Below are positions 13,501 through 23,842 of a DNA stretch of 64,000 bases, in pieces (the first letter of the stretch is position 1; each line of letters begins with the position of its first letter). The DNA comes from Plotosus lineatus (lineage: Eukaryota > Chordata > Actinopteri > Siluriformes > Plotosidae), in contig CM045734.1 of NCBI GenBank assembly GCA_024760905.1, positions 38,611,064-38,675,063 of the forward strand, written 5' to 3'. A program made the position numbers and the translations under genes. The notes beneath the pieces are model-generated. The model had not been told where the DNA came from and did no database searches. It saw nothing but the letters and a program-made list of their open reading frames with translations.

Positions 13501-14350
13501 GTGTAAGTTCAGATCTGATTCAACATTTACATCCAGCAGCTGCTGTGGTTTAAGACTTATTTTACTGATTTTTTTATTTAATAATACTCTGTAGAAATTC
13601 TGTTTTATTTATCTCAACATCAGTGTTTTTTTTTTCTTTTGGCCTATTTACACTTACACCACAATGTAATGTTTTGTCCATTTTTATTTGAAGACTCTGA
13701 TGTTTAGCATGTAGAAAGAGTGTTAAGCACTGAATAAGATTAACATCCTACTCTGGCATACTCCATTTGGGTTTTTCTTTATGTGCTCTAGGCCTACAAG
13801 TCTGGATGCTTTTGTTTTTGGTTACATTGCACCTCTCCATAAAGCCAATCTACCCAGTGCTCAGCTCAGGCAGCACCTAAAACAGCTTCACAATCTCTGC
13901 CAGTTCTGCTCTAACATCCTCAACAACTACTTTTCCGAGGTTGCTTCTGGTAAGACAACAGACTATTGTTTAATTCTGGAACTTTTGTACTTTATTAGGA
14001 TTTTTAACAGGCATACAAATGGAATAATGATCTCTGCGCCAACACCAAAGGGAGCTCTCGTGATTCTTGAGTGCATGTCATATTTATTTTTTAAATATCA
14101 TTAAAGCTTGTTAAATGTACATATTAAAAGCATCATTGAGGAAATCAATGGCGTATTTGCAGTTCAGGCATTTGCATTCGGTTAAACGATTTCTTAATTA
14201 TTTCCTTTTGTGTAACTGATGGTTGAGTACTAAACAAGTATTCAAAGTGCACTTGCTCACTTGAAAGATCAGAAGTCCAAATAAGTCGTGTTTTGTCTCA
14301 CAAGCACCATATGTCACTTGCAACAAGCGCCTACATTCGGTAGAGCGCCT

Positions 14351-14408
<58 letters not shown>

Positions 14409-14517
14409 CAAAAATAAAAGGACAGGACAAAGACTTTCTATTGAAACTCCATTTATCACTACAGATCTGTTTCGAGGGGTGGTGAAACCATCCTCTCTCT
14501 TCAGGTGATTATAGAAG

Positions 14518-14584
<67 letters not shown>

Positions 14585-14607
14585 ATATTAAATATTGTGT
14601 GTGCTTG

Positions 14608-14677
<70 letters not shown>

Positions 14678-15042
14678 TAAATTTGGCCTAGAGCCAAGCT
14701 AATTTGATTGAAGTTTGTTTTCGTCTCTCCTGGAACCAATTAACGACATAAGCTGAGGTGTACCTGTGTGTGTCTGTATTTCTCCCGAATATGCCGAAAA
14801 ATCAACAAAAGACAAAGTGTTATGCAGTTGGCTGTCCACTTACGAAATTAATCAATTCCAGAGCCTTTTTCGTTGCCTGGAGTTTTCGTAAGTAGAGATG
14901 CATTTTACATGTAAAACGCGTGATTCGTTGCAAGGCTCCCAAGACTACCCCATAAACCCTTTAAAAATGATAAAAGTACACCAATTTTGTATGAAATATG
15001 TGTTAAAGGAAATCTCTCGTTAAACATTTTTTATTAATGCAC

Positions 15043-15096
<54 letters not shown>

Positions 15097-18000
15097 CTCT
15101 CTCTCTCTCTCTGGTGTGTTTTGCCGAATGCGGGCTCCACCAACGTGCAACCAACAGAGCAATTCTATTTAAATGTTTAAATGGACGGGATGTTGTATTT
15201 AAAGCAGAATTACAGTACCTGTTTGAAAGATCAGAGGTCCTGATTCAATATTAACTTGCATCCTTGCAAGATCGGAGGTCTTGTCCCACGGAGCACTCTG
15301 TTTTCATGCTCCTTCTGCTTCAATATCGTTCCGAAATGATCGCCTCCGTCTCTGTATTTCCGCTTTACGGTCTCCTTCTGCTTCAATATCGTCCCGATTG
15401 TAGAGAGGTTTTGGCGATAATGAAATATAACACTGCATGATCAATCTCAAAACAAGCCAACAGTCCTGTTCAACTCTCCATGCGTGTGACAAACAGGAAG
15501 TATGGGTACAGGAAGTATGGGTACAGGTCAGCGCCCTTCTGGCCAATGTTAGGCCAGTGGGGTGGGATGTTGGGAGACAGCCAATGAGAGAGCAACTCGT
15601 TCATTGTTTGAATTATGAATGGCGCGTTTGAATTTTTGAATGCCGCGTTTGGTGCTTTTCGTAAAAAGAGGTTGTTCTCGTAAAAAGAGGACGAAAATGT
15701 AGTAAATTGTTTTTCATAACCTGGATTTTTTGTACTCAGAGGTTTTCGTAAGTAGAGGGCTGACTGTACATGGGCAGTGGTGGCCTGGTGGTATAGGTGC
15801 TGGATCACTGATCCTAAGGTTGGAGGTTCAAGCCCCACTCTCCACAGGTTGTCACTGTCCACCCCAGTGCAGTTAACTGGGTTATCAAAGGCCGACCATG
15901 TCTCTCACTGTCTATGGTGTGAGGCATGTTAAAAAAAAAAACATTGCTAACTTTCGATAGGAGGAAGCTGCATAGCCATCAGCGTGTTTTTGCCCTATGA
16001 TGGCCTGGTAAGCTATCCAGGGTATACTCTGCCCTTGCCCGGAGTCAGCTGGGATGGGCACCAGCCTCCCCGTAAATCTAATTAGGATTAAGCAGTTACA
16101 GAAAATTAACGAATGTGATATGCATTAAGCTCTTTTATCCCCGCTGAGTGAATGCTTGCTGGGGATTATCTGTCCTTTTATCCTGCATATCCTCTGAAAT
16201 CAACTCCTCTTCTAGCTTTTCTCGAAATGTCTTCAAACTTGGGGGATATGTTGAACATGTGCTTAAGACACAAGCATTGCCATATAACAGTGAGTGAGTG
16301 ATTTCTTGCCGAGATTTTCTCTTTGAGATAATGGGTTTCACCATTTCTCTTGCTGCCTTCTCTTTGAAACCAACTCCTCCTGCAGCTTTTTTCTGAATTT
16401 CTGGAATCTTGGTCGACATTTTGGGCACATGCTAAGGGTTCGCATGGTATTTAATAAGAGTGATGGGATAATTTTTAACAGAGTAATAACCCTTAGATGA
16501 TCCAATTTCACAAGAAATGGTTAATTAGGATGGGGGGTGGGGGGGGAGTTGTGGTCACTTGAGCTCTTGTTCAATTTATCATATACAGTAAGCCCCCGCC
16601 ACTTCGCATTTCTTACTTCAAGTCCCCGCAAATATCGCAGGATGTGTTCTCTGATTGGCTGTGAATCCAGCAAGCTGATTGGTCAAAGATTATATTTCCC
16701 AGCATCCAACACCCCTTTCCTCTCTCATGAAACAATGACTTTTATTTAGCTCAGTGGAAGCACTGGGGTGCGGGAGAAATTGTCTTCACTGTAGTGGTGA
16801 GGAAAAAACAAAAACCAAAATCACTGGGAGAGTATCAACACGGAAACTGATCGAGCATGGGGCTATTTATAGTGCACTGATGGCTGAGTGAATTCAGTTG
16901 CGCTCTCTGGATTTAGCCTCAGGAAACAGACACGCCCCTCACCAACACATGCAGTGTATGAGGAGAGAGAGAAAGAGAGTTAAACGCCACCAACGAGCAC
17001 AGACCATAACAGTTGTGAAAATGGAAAATGCCTTATCGTTGTGGATTACAGACTGCCATAAAAATAGTGTGAGTTTAGACACTAACATGATATGTACTAA
17101 AGCAAAGGCTCTGGTGGCGCCAGTGATTCTCCTTCTTGGCGTGGCCATGGATTTGTTATTTATAAGGTTTGTTATACAGTATTTATATATATTTATTGTC
17201 TTCATAAGGTGTATAATTTATTTATATATTAGTACACGTTGCCTGTATGACATTATCATGCATAGAACACTTTAAAATTAACTTCTATATAAATTTTATG
17301 TAATGTACAGGTGGTGGATGTCCTTAAGAAGTGGCAGAAGTCATTTCGCGGTCTCGCATTTTGCTAAATGGGGGGGGGGGGGGGTGTTTGCTGGGCCCCA
17401 TTCACCGCAAAATGAGGGGGATTACTGTATAATATAAAATAATCAATAATAAATGCAAACCCTTTGGACAGTCGGCTGGAATGGAGAGTTTTATTAATGG
17501 ACTTTTCCACCACAGTATTTAATTTTAGGAATGTGATCTCGCACACGTGAATATAGTCTCTGAATATGATATTAGAAAATTAAGTCAGGAATTCAAGTGG
17601 AAAACTGAAACCCAATGGACATTAAAAATTGTCTGAAACTTTGACAAAATGTACATTATGTATATCCTGTAGTAATTGACTAAATAATATTAAGGTAAAA
17701 CAAAAATTTAGTAAATTATAATAATTTATTTAATAGGTCAAATGGAATATATTAGCATATTTTTCCGAGATCTCTGACGTAACCAGAGTTTATGGCTAAA
17801 TCCCTTTTCGTTGATTTCCTTTATGGTTTGGACTCTGAAAAGCACTTCTTCCTATTTCCCTTCATTCCAATCTCTTGGTGGGTGTAACCCTTTGCTCTAA
17901 GTTGTTTCGTTTAATGGACTAACCAACTATATATCATATTCACGGTGATTATCTCATGTACGGAAGGCAAAATAAGTGTATCCTTGTCTTCAATCTGAAA

Positions 18001-21000
18001 TGCACTCTTTATGGAAAGCTCCTTTCTCTGCTTGGTTTAAGGAGTAATTTTATTCCTATCAGTATGTGGCTCTGATTTCTTTTCTCGCTGTTCTAATAAC
18101 CACAAAGTGTATCTGCTTTTTTCATAAATTGTGGCCATTCTCTTCCTTTCAACACTGATGAACATACACCGCACAGCCAAAAATCTTTCTTTGAGAACAT
18201 TTAGCCTTGACCATAGCACATAATCTCCATGGCATTGCTGCTCCAGTTGGTCGAGGCTCAGCAACATTAATGAGGCAATAATATGAAGACAGCTGATGAC
18301 TTGAATGTACTGAATGAGCAGGTTATCACGTCAATAGCCTTTTTCTTCCCTGATGGCAGGGATATATAAAATGTGGTCTTAAATAATGAAAGAGTGGTTC
18401 AGGAAGAATGACGGGTTATTTTTACAGATGGATTGGTACGTGTTATGAAGTGGCTCAGTTTTCCCTCATCAATTGAAGTCGTTGGTGAGAAGTGAACCCT
18501 GGATTTAAATATGTTGTTGCTTAAGTTTGTTAAAACAGTGACCGTATGATTATGTGCTGTAAGCAAGGCTAAAGGCGGAAAAGCAAAATATTAGTGTGTG
18601 CAACTTTTTGTTTTGTTTTGTCCAGGCAATGTCTTAACTATGGCTTAACACAGTGCGCTGTTGTCTTAAGCTGTTCCACTGTTTGGGAATTCTTTGTACT
18701 AACATTTCTTGCAGGTGAATAACGTGTTCATTCTCTTACTCGTCAAAACTCAAGCTTCTTTCTTCTTCTCTTCCTATCTCCGTCCTCTCGCTAGGCTCTC
18801 CACCCACTAGCCAGGAAGCAGTTGATGCAAACCTCCAGAAACTGACGCAGCTTGTTAACAAAGAGTCCAACCTTATTGAAAAGGTTCTGATTAAACCTGC
18901 TTGCAATTTTCTGCGACATTGTTTCGAGCTTGACAGCTGTAACCGCATGTCTGTATAGTACTCCAAGTAAAGAACCATTGACCACAGCAGCACTCATGTA
19001 TTACCGCGATCACAATGACTTTTGAGACTTACATTTTGATAATTCTTACATATACAAGGGCAAGCTGTTATCAGAATTTTTATACATATTGAGGATAATT
19101 TTAGTTGTATTCACTGTGCTAATTTTCTAATTAAATGATTAAGTGCTTGACGCAAGGGTCATTCCCTTACTACCTGTTCTGGGGATGGACTAGCGGCTTT
19201 GTAATTGAAAGGTTGCTAGTTCGATTCCTGAAAAAGCATGGAAAATATGTGGCGGTCGGGGAATGAGCTACACCATCCCTTCCTGCACCTTCATGCTTGA
19301 ACTTGAGTATTTCACGCTGAACTGCTTGAGCGAAGCATCCAACCTCCAGCTGCTCTCTGGGTAATCATAATGTGTTTTGTGTGTGTGTGCGCGCGCGCGC
19401 GTGTGTGTTCCCTCTGAATGGGTTAAATGCAGAGGCAATAATTTTCCTTGTGTGATTAAATACAGTATATTAAATTAACAAGAAAAAAAAAATACAAGTA
19501 AAACAGTTTATTGCTAACAGTGACTTATAAGAATTATACGTTTTCTGTTGCTCTTTTAGATGTTATAGTGCACTACATATACTGTAGGTTCTTAATATAT
19601 TCATTCATTTTCTGAGCTGCTTAATCCTAATTAGGGCCATGGGGAGGCTGGATCCCATCTCAGCCAACTCTGAGCTGGAACGCCATATTCACTACAAGTG
19701 TCCACCACCGTGTTTATGGGTTACCACCATGACAGGCACCTTCCGGCCACAGCTATGGGCTGCCGCCTCAACAATTGAGGCACGAGACATGGCCCATTCA
19801 GATTCCATGTCCCCCGCCTTCGTCGGGATATGGCTGTAGCTATGCCAGACGTGGGAGTTAAAGGCCCCTCTGACAGGAGACTCTACCAAACATTTCCAGG
19901 AGAACTTAAGCTACACGTTTGGCCCACCAGGTCTGGAGGCGGAGGGAAGCTACCCTTTTGTCAACTGGGAGAACCCCAGTGTGTGGGCACAGAGACGGGG
20001 GGGGGGGGGTAACAAGGATGCCCACATTGGCTTGCCGCCTCTCTCCATGAGCAACTTTAATGGAATAAGGTCCAACCCCTCTTGAGATCGGTGGTTCCAG
20101 AGCCCAAGCTATGCATTGAAATGAGTCTGACTACACCTGTTTGGTATTTCCCAACCTCACGCACCAGCTCAGGCTCCTTCCCCACCAGAGAGGTGACTTC
20201 CAAGAGTCAGAGTCAGTAGCCAAGGATCATGCCCACAGAACCCATGCTTTCGGCTGCCACCCAACTAACAATGCACCTGACCCCTATAGCCACTCCCACA
20301 AGTGGTGGGTCCAAGGGAGGGAAGACACATGTCTCCTTTTCAGGTGGGGCCTGGCTGGGCTCCATGGGTAGAAGCAGAATCTTTTCCTGATTTTTATTTT
20401 TTTCCCCATTCAAACCAGTCCAGGAAGTACACAATTCCCATTTTATTAGAAACCTCTATCTGATAGATGAAATCAACAGCCTTTTTTAAGGTTTACAGAT
20501 CAAAGGAAGGGAACCACTGTTGACAAAATATTATTTATTGAACTGTTATTGGTGGGTATGATCCTGGCATTTGTGTATCGTCTTACAGGAGTTTCCTTCC
20601 TGGAGTGGTGCCGTCATCAAACAACTCACCACTAATAAATGGTTAGAGTGCTAGTGATGGCAACACCGTGGCGTCGTGATTACCATGTCCACCTGACAGC
20701 AACCTGTCCTGGGCTTCCTCCCTGTGCGTGCATGGGTTTCCTTTGGATTTTCAGGCTTCCTTCCATGGTCCAAAGACATGCACATTAGACTGATTGGCTG
20801 TTCCATGTAGGCGTTGGCCTTGCAACGGTCTGGCGAGTGTACCCTGCCTTTGCCTAAAGTCAACTAACATAGGCTCCAGACTCCCCAGGATTAAGTGTTA
20901 AGATGGATGAGTGAAAGTGAGTGTGAAGGGGGATAGTGCTATGGACAAAATGCGGTACATTTTACATTTGATATGTTATATCTGTACTTGGTATAGTGAT

Positions 21001-21225
21001 AAAAATGGTAGCTAGATGTAAACACGCCTAAAGTACTCCTCACATGTTGTGTTCCTGGATATTTGTTTTGCCTGCATCCTTACATGTCTTGCTCTAACAG
21101 CTTTATATTTTTGACAGATGGATCACAATCTACGTAGTAGCCCTCAGCACAGGCCAAGCCGACCCCACAAAACTGAAGCCAAACCTTCATCTCTGGCCAC
21201 TGACAGGAACATGACCCCTGCCTGA
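2596..21225 (+). CDS. mtx3: Metaxin-3, eight of presumably nine coding exons (first exon upstream of window)
   Basis: Metaxins are outer-mitochondrial-membrane GST-fold proteins tied to protein import and the SAM/MICOS assembly machinery. Coding exons are 2596-2665, 5832-5908, 12640-12732, 12819-13001, 13426-13502, 13792-13949, 18795-18883 and 21118-21225. They total 855 bases (284 residues plus TGA), and all phases agree. Diagnostic strings are [39 protein letters not shown] and [20 protein letters not shown]; the last separates metaxin-3 from metaxin-1. No C-terminal membrane segment is encoded, as expected for metaxin-3. The missing N-terminus (a CWGGGWGLPS-type segment in the family) is not seen in 1-2595, so intron 1 is at least 2.6 kb. 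The gene converges on cmya5. Identification is from family knowledge and is very secure. Confidence 0.95.
2981..4376 (+). mobile_element. ISL2EU-like DNA transposon remnant with YqaJ-type protein N-terminus
   Basis: Inverted ends gaggttttgcag (about 2985) and ctgcaaagcctc (to about 4374), flanked by TATA on both sides. A plus-strand ORF from 3044 encodes [20 protein letters not shown] and [17 protein letters not shown], then [11 protein letters not shown]. This matches the DPY-LP...DIYNYL...LK-(A/S)-(Y/F)-K-(S/G)-L block of proteins encoded by ISL2EU-type elements that carry a YqaJ nuclease domain. The rest of the protein is missing. A SINE-B sits inside. Confidence 0.65.
3520..3785 (-). repeat. 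SINE-B, 5'-truncated, with 20-bp target duplication
   Basis: RTE-type tail (ttcggctttttccttttt ... gtcgccacagcgaatcat) and core, truncated before the tRNA head. It is flanked by perfect copies of AGAACACGTATTAAAGACTG at 3500-3519 and 3786-3805. Confidence 0.9.
5344..5683 (+). repeat. SINE-A, near full length
   Basis: tRNA-like head with A box (tggtctagtgg, 5346-5356) and B box (ggttcgagtcc, 5391-5401). Then comes the shared core (ggttgtcactgtcc ... gtagctgcaaagccgtcggc) and an L2-type tail (gccagcctccccgcaaccct) ending in aaatgaactgaactga. Pol III type II internal promoter by structure. Confidence 0.88.
5832..5908 (+). CDS. mtx3: mtx3 coding exon 3
   Basis: Acceptor tttgacag, donor gtaagc. 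The split codon gives Ser, then [20 protein letters not shown] and FLRQN. This is the conserved metaxin stretch that ends the thioredoxin-like half. It ends in phase 0. Confidence 0.93.
5909..7170. other. mtx3 intron 3, AT-rich part without genes
   Basis: No exon. 6695-7100 contains an old interspersed repeat (cacagatcagccacagcatt and cgtacctggtacacagagga), a motif common in fish genomes that I cannot assign to a family. Confidence 0.45.
7179..7241. repeat. (GT)n microsatellite
   Basis: About 31 uninterrupted GT units in mtx3 intron 3. Confidence 0.98.
7464..7529. repeat. (GT)n microsatellite
   Basis: About 32 GT units, 220 bases from the previous array. Confidence 0.98.
8120..9270 (-). mobile_element. 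L2/Rex1-type LINE fragment, decayed
   Basis: Read on the minus strand this is a non-LTR reverse transcriptase of the L2/Rex1 group. There is a [18 protein letters not shown] region, then [19 protein letters not shown] (the catalytic FADD is changed to FADK), then [14 protein letters not shown]. The 3' part carries [11 protein letters not shown] and [20 protein letters not shown]. Several frameshifts and stops make it non-functional. Confidence 0.75.
9310..10370. other. mtx3 intron 3 stretch without recognisable gene
   Basis: AT-rich. It contains a diverged direct duplication (gtgcttcttttctgtcggcg near 9570 and gtgcttcttttctactggta near 9700). No splice-consistent coding block. Confidence 0.45.
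10377..12291 (-). mobile_element. Tc1-like transposon, inactive
   Basis: Ends tacaaaccggattccaaaaa and its near-perfect inverse at 12272-12291, with TA at both borders. The minus strand encodes a Tc1 transposase in broken frames: [20 protein letters not shown] (HTH), [17 protein letters not shown] (second catalytic Asp region), [20 protein letters not shown] and [17 protein letters not shown] (DD34E C-terminal region). Stops, frameshifts and a deletion after CIFQHF make it dead. A SINE-A is inserted at 10546-10886. Confidence 0.9.
10546..10886 (-). repeat. SINE-A inserted in the Tc1 element
   Basis: Complete SINE-A in minus orientation, flanked by perfect 13-bp duplications GTAAAAATATGTT (10533-10545 and 10887-10899). 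It is younger than its Tc1 host. Confidence 0.92.
12292..12639. other. End of mtx3 intron 3, nothing recognised
   Basis: No repeat or coding signal recognised before the exon 4 acceptor. Confidence 0.5.
12640..12732 (+). CDS. mtx3: mtx3 coding exon 4
   Basis: Acceptor cttgaccag, donor gtttgt. 31 codons, including [20 protein letters not shown] and ALLEEKL, the most conserved metaxin block. Phase 0 at both ends. The preceding 6.7-kb intron is filled with transposons. Confidence 0.95.
12819..13001 (+). CDS. mtx3: mtx3 coding exon 5
   Basis: Acceptor atttacag, donor gtagtg; 61 codons. Contains [20 protein letters not shown] and [11 protein letters not shown], the start of the metaxin C-terminal GST-like domain. 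The intron before it is only 86 bases. Confidence 0.95.
13426..13502 (+). CDS. mtx3: mtx3 coding exon 6
   Basis: Acceptor tgtgcag, donor gtaagt. Encodes [20 protein letters not shown] and FFFGN, plus two bases completed by the next exon. Matches the metaxin-3 ECLNLLSNRLG block. Confidence 0.95.
13792..13949 (+). CDS. mtx3: mtx3 coding exon 7
   Basis: Acceptor gctctag, donor gtaaga. Encodes [20 protein letters not shown], then the [20 protein letters not shown] helix and [12 protein letters not shown]. It is followed by a 4.8-kb intron. Confidence 0.95.
14354..14403. repeat. (TA)n array
   Basis: Pure TA repeat in mtx3 intron 7. Confidence 0.97.
14521..14672. repeat. Two (TA)n arrays separated by 32 bases
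   Basis: TA arrays at 14521-14579 and 14612-14672, separated by a unique spacer. Confidence 0.95.
14823..15773. mobile_element. Non-autonomous TIR element, Tigger-like
   Basis: Left end tgcagttggctgtccactta continuing cgaaattaatc. Right end gttttcgtaagtagagggct ending gactgta. The ends are inverted versions of each other (cagt-yrgcc-tacttacgaaa). No transposase is seen. A compound (AT)(AC)(TC) array lies at 15047-15112. Confidence 0.5.
15775..16107 (+). repeat. SINE-A
   Basis: Head ggcagtggtggcctggtggt, B-box-like ggttcaagccc, shared core and L2-type tail ending ttacagaaaattaacgaatg. It abuts the right end of the preceding TIR element. Confidence 0.85.
16135..16428 (-). other. 97-codon open frame of unknown nature in mtx3 intron 7
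   Basis: An uninterrupted ATG-to-stop frame on the minus strand: [20 protein letters not shown] ... [20 protein letters not shown]. It is rich in Lys/Glu. Its DNA contains a diverged internal duplication (16190-16242 versus 16362-16413). No family recognised; may be chance. Confidence 0.2.
16586..17431 (+). mobile_element. Tigger/pogo-like transposon remnant with CENP-B-type HTH piece
   Basis: Inverted ends tacagtaagcccccgccact and aatgagggggattactgta. The plus strand near 17018-17120 encodes [20 protein letters not shown] and [13 protein letters not shown], resembling the CENP-B HTH segment of Tigger transposases (xxExALxxWIxD...I..KA). The rest of the transposase is missing. A G15 run lies at 17370-17384. 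Confidence 0.7.
17440..18790. other. mtx3 intron 7, distal part without recognised elements
   Basis: AT-rich, no coding or repeat signature recognised before the exon 8 acceptor. Confidence 0.5.
18795..18883 (+). CDS. mtx3: mtx3 coding exon 8
   Basis: Acceptor cgctag, donor gttctg (weak but GT). Encodes [20 protein letters not shown] and [10 protein letters not shown], the metaxin-3-specific C-terminal helix. Together with the split base from exon 7 it gives exactly 30 codons. Confidence 0.93.
19170..19475 (+). repeat. SINE-F (tRNA-like head, 'gggttaaatgcagag' tail)
   Basis: Head ggactagcggctttgtaatt with ctagttcgattcct as a B-box-like stretch. Tail gaatgggttaaatgcagagg with ttccttgtgtgattaaatac. 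The same family occurs inverted at 61615-61900. Confidence 0.6.
19600..19682 (-). repeat. SINE-A tail fragment
   Basis: cattttctgagctgcttaat followed by ggggaggctggatcccatct, the inverted L2-type tail of SINE-A. Confidence 0.65.
19640..20375 (-). mobile_element. LINE 5' region with decayed endonuclease
   Basis: On the minus strand, out of frame in places, the sequence resembles a fish LINE endonuclease start ([18 protein letters not shown], then [20 protein letters not shown] in pieces). No intact frame. A G-run lies near 19996-20010. The clade is uncertain; the LINE 3' piece at 36012-36265 may be the same family. Confidence 0.5.
20670..20915 (+). repeat. SINE-E type repeat
   Basis: Body gcatgggtttcctttggatt and ggtccaaagacatgcacatt, tail aggctccagactccccagga. 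Diverged copy in the last mtx3 intron. Confidence 0.6.
21118..21225 (+). CDS. mtx3: mtx3 last coding exon and stop
   Basis: Acceptor ttttgacag. Starts [20 protein letters not shown] and ends NMTPA, then TGA at 21223-21225. This is the poorly conserved, proline- and basic-rich tail seen in metaxin-3. The first residues (MDxNLR-SPQ) match the family. Confidence 0.92.
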   Translation: MDHNLRSSPQHRPSRPHKTEAKPSSLATDRNMTPA

Positions 21226-21697
21226 AAACCTCCCTCCTCACCACACAGGGGGATCTTGCTTTACCTGTTTATTTATGCTCATAGAATCCAAGTGGCAGAA
21301 GAATGAACATGATGACAGCGAGAGTCCTACATTCGCTCAGGCACAGTATGAAGTACTTTTACTCGTCGCTTCAGCATGAGGTTCAACAAATGTGGCTTTA
21401 GTTGTTATTGAAAGCTTTGTCAGAATATTTGTGGGGTTTTTTTTTTTTTTTTTACTCGTTTCATCTTAATTTATTTTTTTGCATAATCTATATAATTGTA
21501 TTTATTTATACATCTATGAGTAGCAACAAATTGTTGTCTCATCAAATACTAATCTGCGATGGACCAGCGAGCTGTCCAGGTTGTGCCCTCTCCTCGCCCA
21601 GAGTTTGGCTGAGATGAGCGCCAGCTTCCCTGTGACCCTAATTATGAAGTGGTTCCGAAAGGGAATGAGTGAATCAAATACTAACCACTGTAATAAA
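21226..21697 (+). other. mtx3: Putative mtx3 3' UTR
   Basis: Non-coding sequence after the mtx3 stop. The first clear polyadenylation hexamer, AATAAA, is at 21692-21697; another is at 22418-22423. A SINE-A 3'-tail fragment (21553-21680) would lie inside this UTR. Which site is used cannot be told from sequence. Confidence 0.5.
21553..21680 (+). repeat. SINE-A 3'-tail fragment in mtx3 3' UTR
   Basis: gcgatggaccagcgagctgt ... gcgccagcttccctgtgacc ... gaatgagtgaat. Only the L2-type tail is present. Confidence 0.65.
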
Positions 21698-22146
21698 ACA
21701 TTGATAGCCGATTGCTAGCCTTGACGCTATTTGCCGTAATGAAATTATGTTTTGTGTTGCTGTGTACATGCTGTGTGTCCGATCGCATCTTTCCATCAGC
21801 AAGATCTTCAGCCAGCACGAAGCTGAATATTATAACACTTATGATAGCTACTCCATTCAGGGTAATTCAATATTTTACACCGACATAAAGCCCCAGAATG
21901 ATCTATGTAGTGTATTTAGTGTTTATGACTCGTGCTAGTGTTTCTTGAGTATTTTCTTTTTATACTCCTTCGCCTCACAGCACATCAGTCAATGCATAAT
22001 TTTTCCATTGGTGTGCCTTTCCTTCTGTATCCCAGTGTAATTCCCTGACCATGAAAATGACTAACTTTAAATGAAAATGGTGAGCATGCCAGCCCAGAAG
22101 TCAGCAGGAGATGCAATACAAGTTTTATTGCACTGATAATTAGTTC

Positions 22147-22184
<38 letters not shown>
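22147..22184. repeat. (AT)n array
   Basis: Pure AT repeat followed by an A run. Confidence 0.95.
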
Positions 22185-22190
<6 letters not shown>

Positions 22191-22199
22191 AAAAAACCC

Positions 22200-23100
22200 A
22201 CAAGAACCTCACGACATACATGCACATTGGGTCCAGTGTTTTTCTCCCCATAATGTATGTTCGTACTCACTTGTATGCCTTGTTAAAGTGTTCCTGTTGT
22301 ACATGTTATGTAATGTGAAATACTCCATCCTGAATTCCTTTAGTTATGATGAATTTTTGAGGGTCTCGTCATCAGGTATCAAAGGACTTTAAAAGTACTG
22401 TATCCAAAGACAAATGTAATAAAGTTTATAATATTGACATTTCTGAAATGGTAGCTGTTCAAGAGAGCAGTGAGACGTCAGGAATCCAAAAAGAATTGTA
22501 TGGATATTGGAACAAAATGCTTAAAATCCACAACACACTAATGCTGTTTGACATTATGAAATTATGTTCTGTCTTGCTCTGTGAATACCGTGTATCTTTC
22601 CATCAGTGATGGATAAAAACGGAGCTTCTTTTGGAGCTACTGGTTAATGATTTCATTCAGTATAACATCATTTTCAGTTTTTCACAATTTTCTTTCTGGA
22701 CCAGTATTTGCTTTTTAAATTATTATTTATAAAAATGTCATGAATTTATTTCCATCCTGTTATCATGTGCGAGGAACAGGAATCGGCGTCAGTCACCATA
22801 ATAAACTGTCCGTTGCTTTTCCGTTCCTCTTTCTCCTCCCCATGAGTAATTTCACCCAGGTTTTTTTTTTTTAATTACAAGAAATGACAGGTTTGAGACG
22901 GTGGTCAGAAGAATTGCTAAATTATTCCTTATCGTTTCCTATTGAAATGATTCTGGGGCAATAAAATAAACAAGACCTTTTCTTTGGAAGAACTTAGTTG
23001 ATTACCATTAGGAATTTCTTTGTCTACTCTGAAAGCCTGGCATTGTTTTGGAAAGACAGAATGTTCTTTACTGTAAAACAGATGTCTAATTCCTCTGTCC
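22200..23100. other. Intergenic, nothing recognised
   Basis: AT-rich. AATAAA hexamers at 22418 and near 22798. No coding signal. Confidence 0.5.
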
Positions 23101-23112
23101 ATAAAAGTTGTC

Positions 23113-23840
<728 letters not shown>

Positions 23841-23842
23841 TT

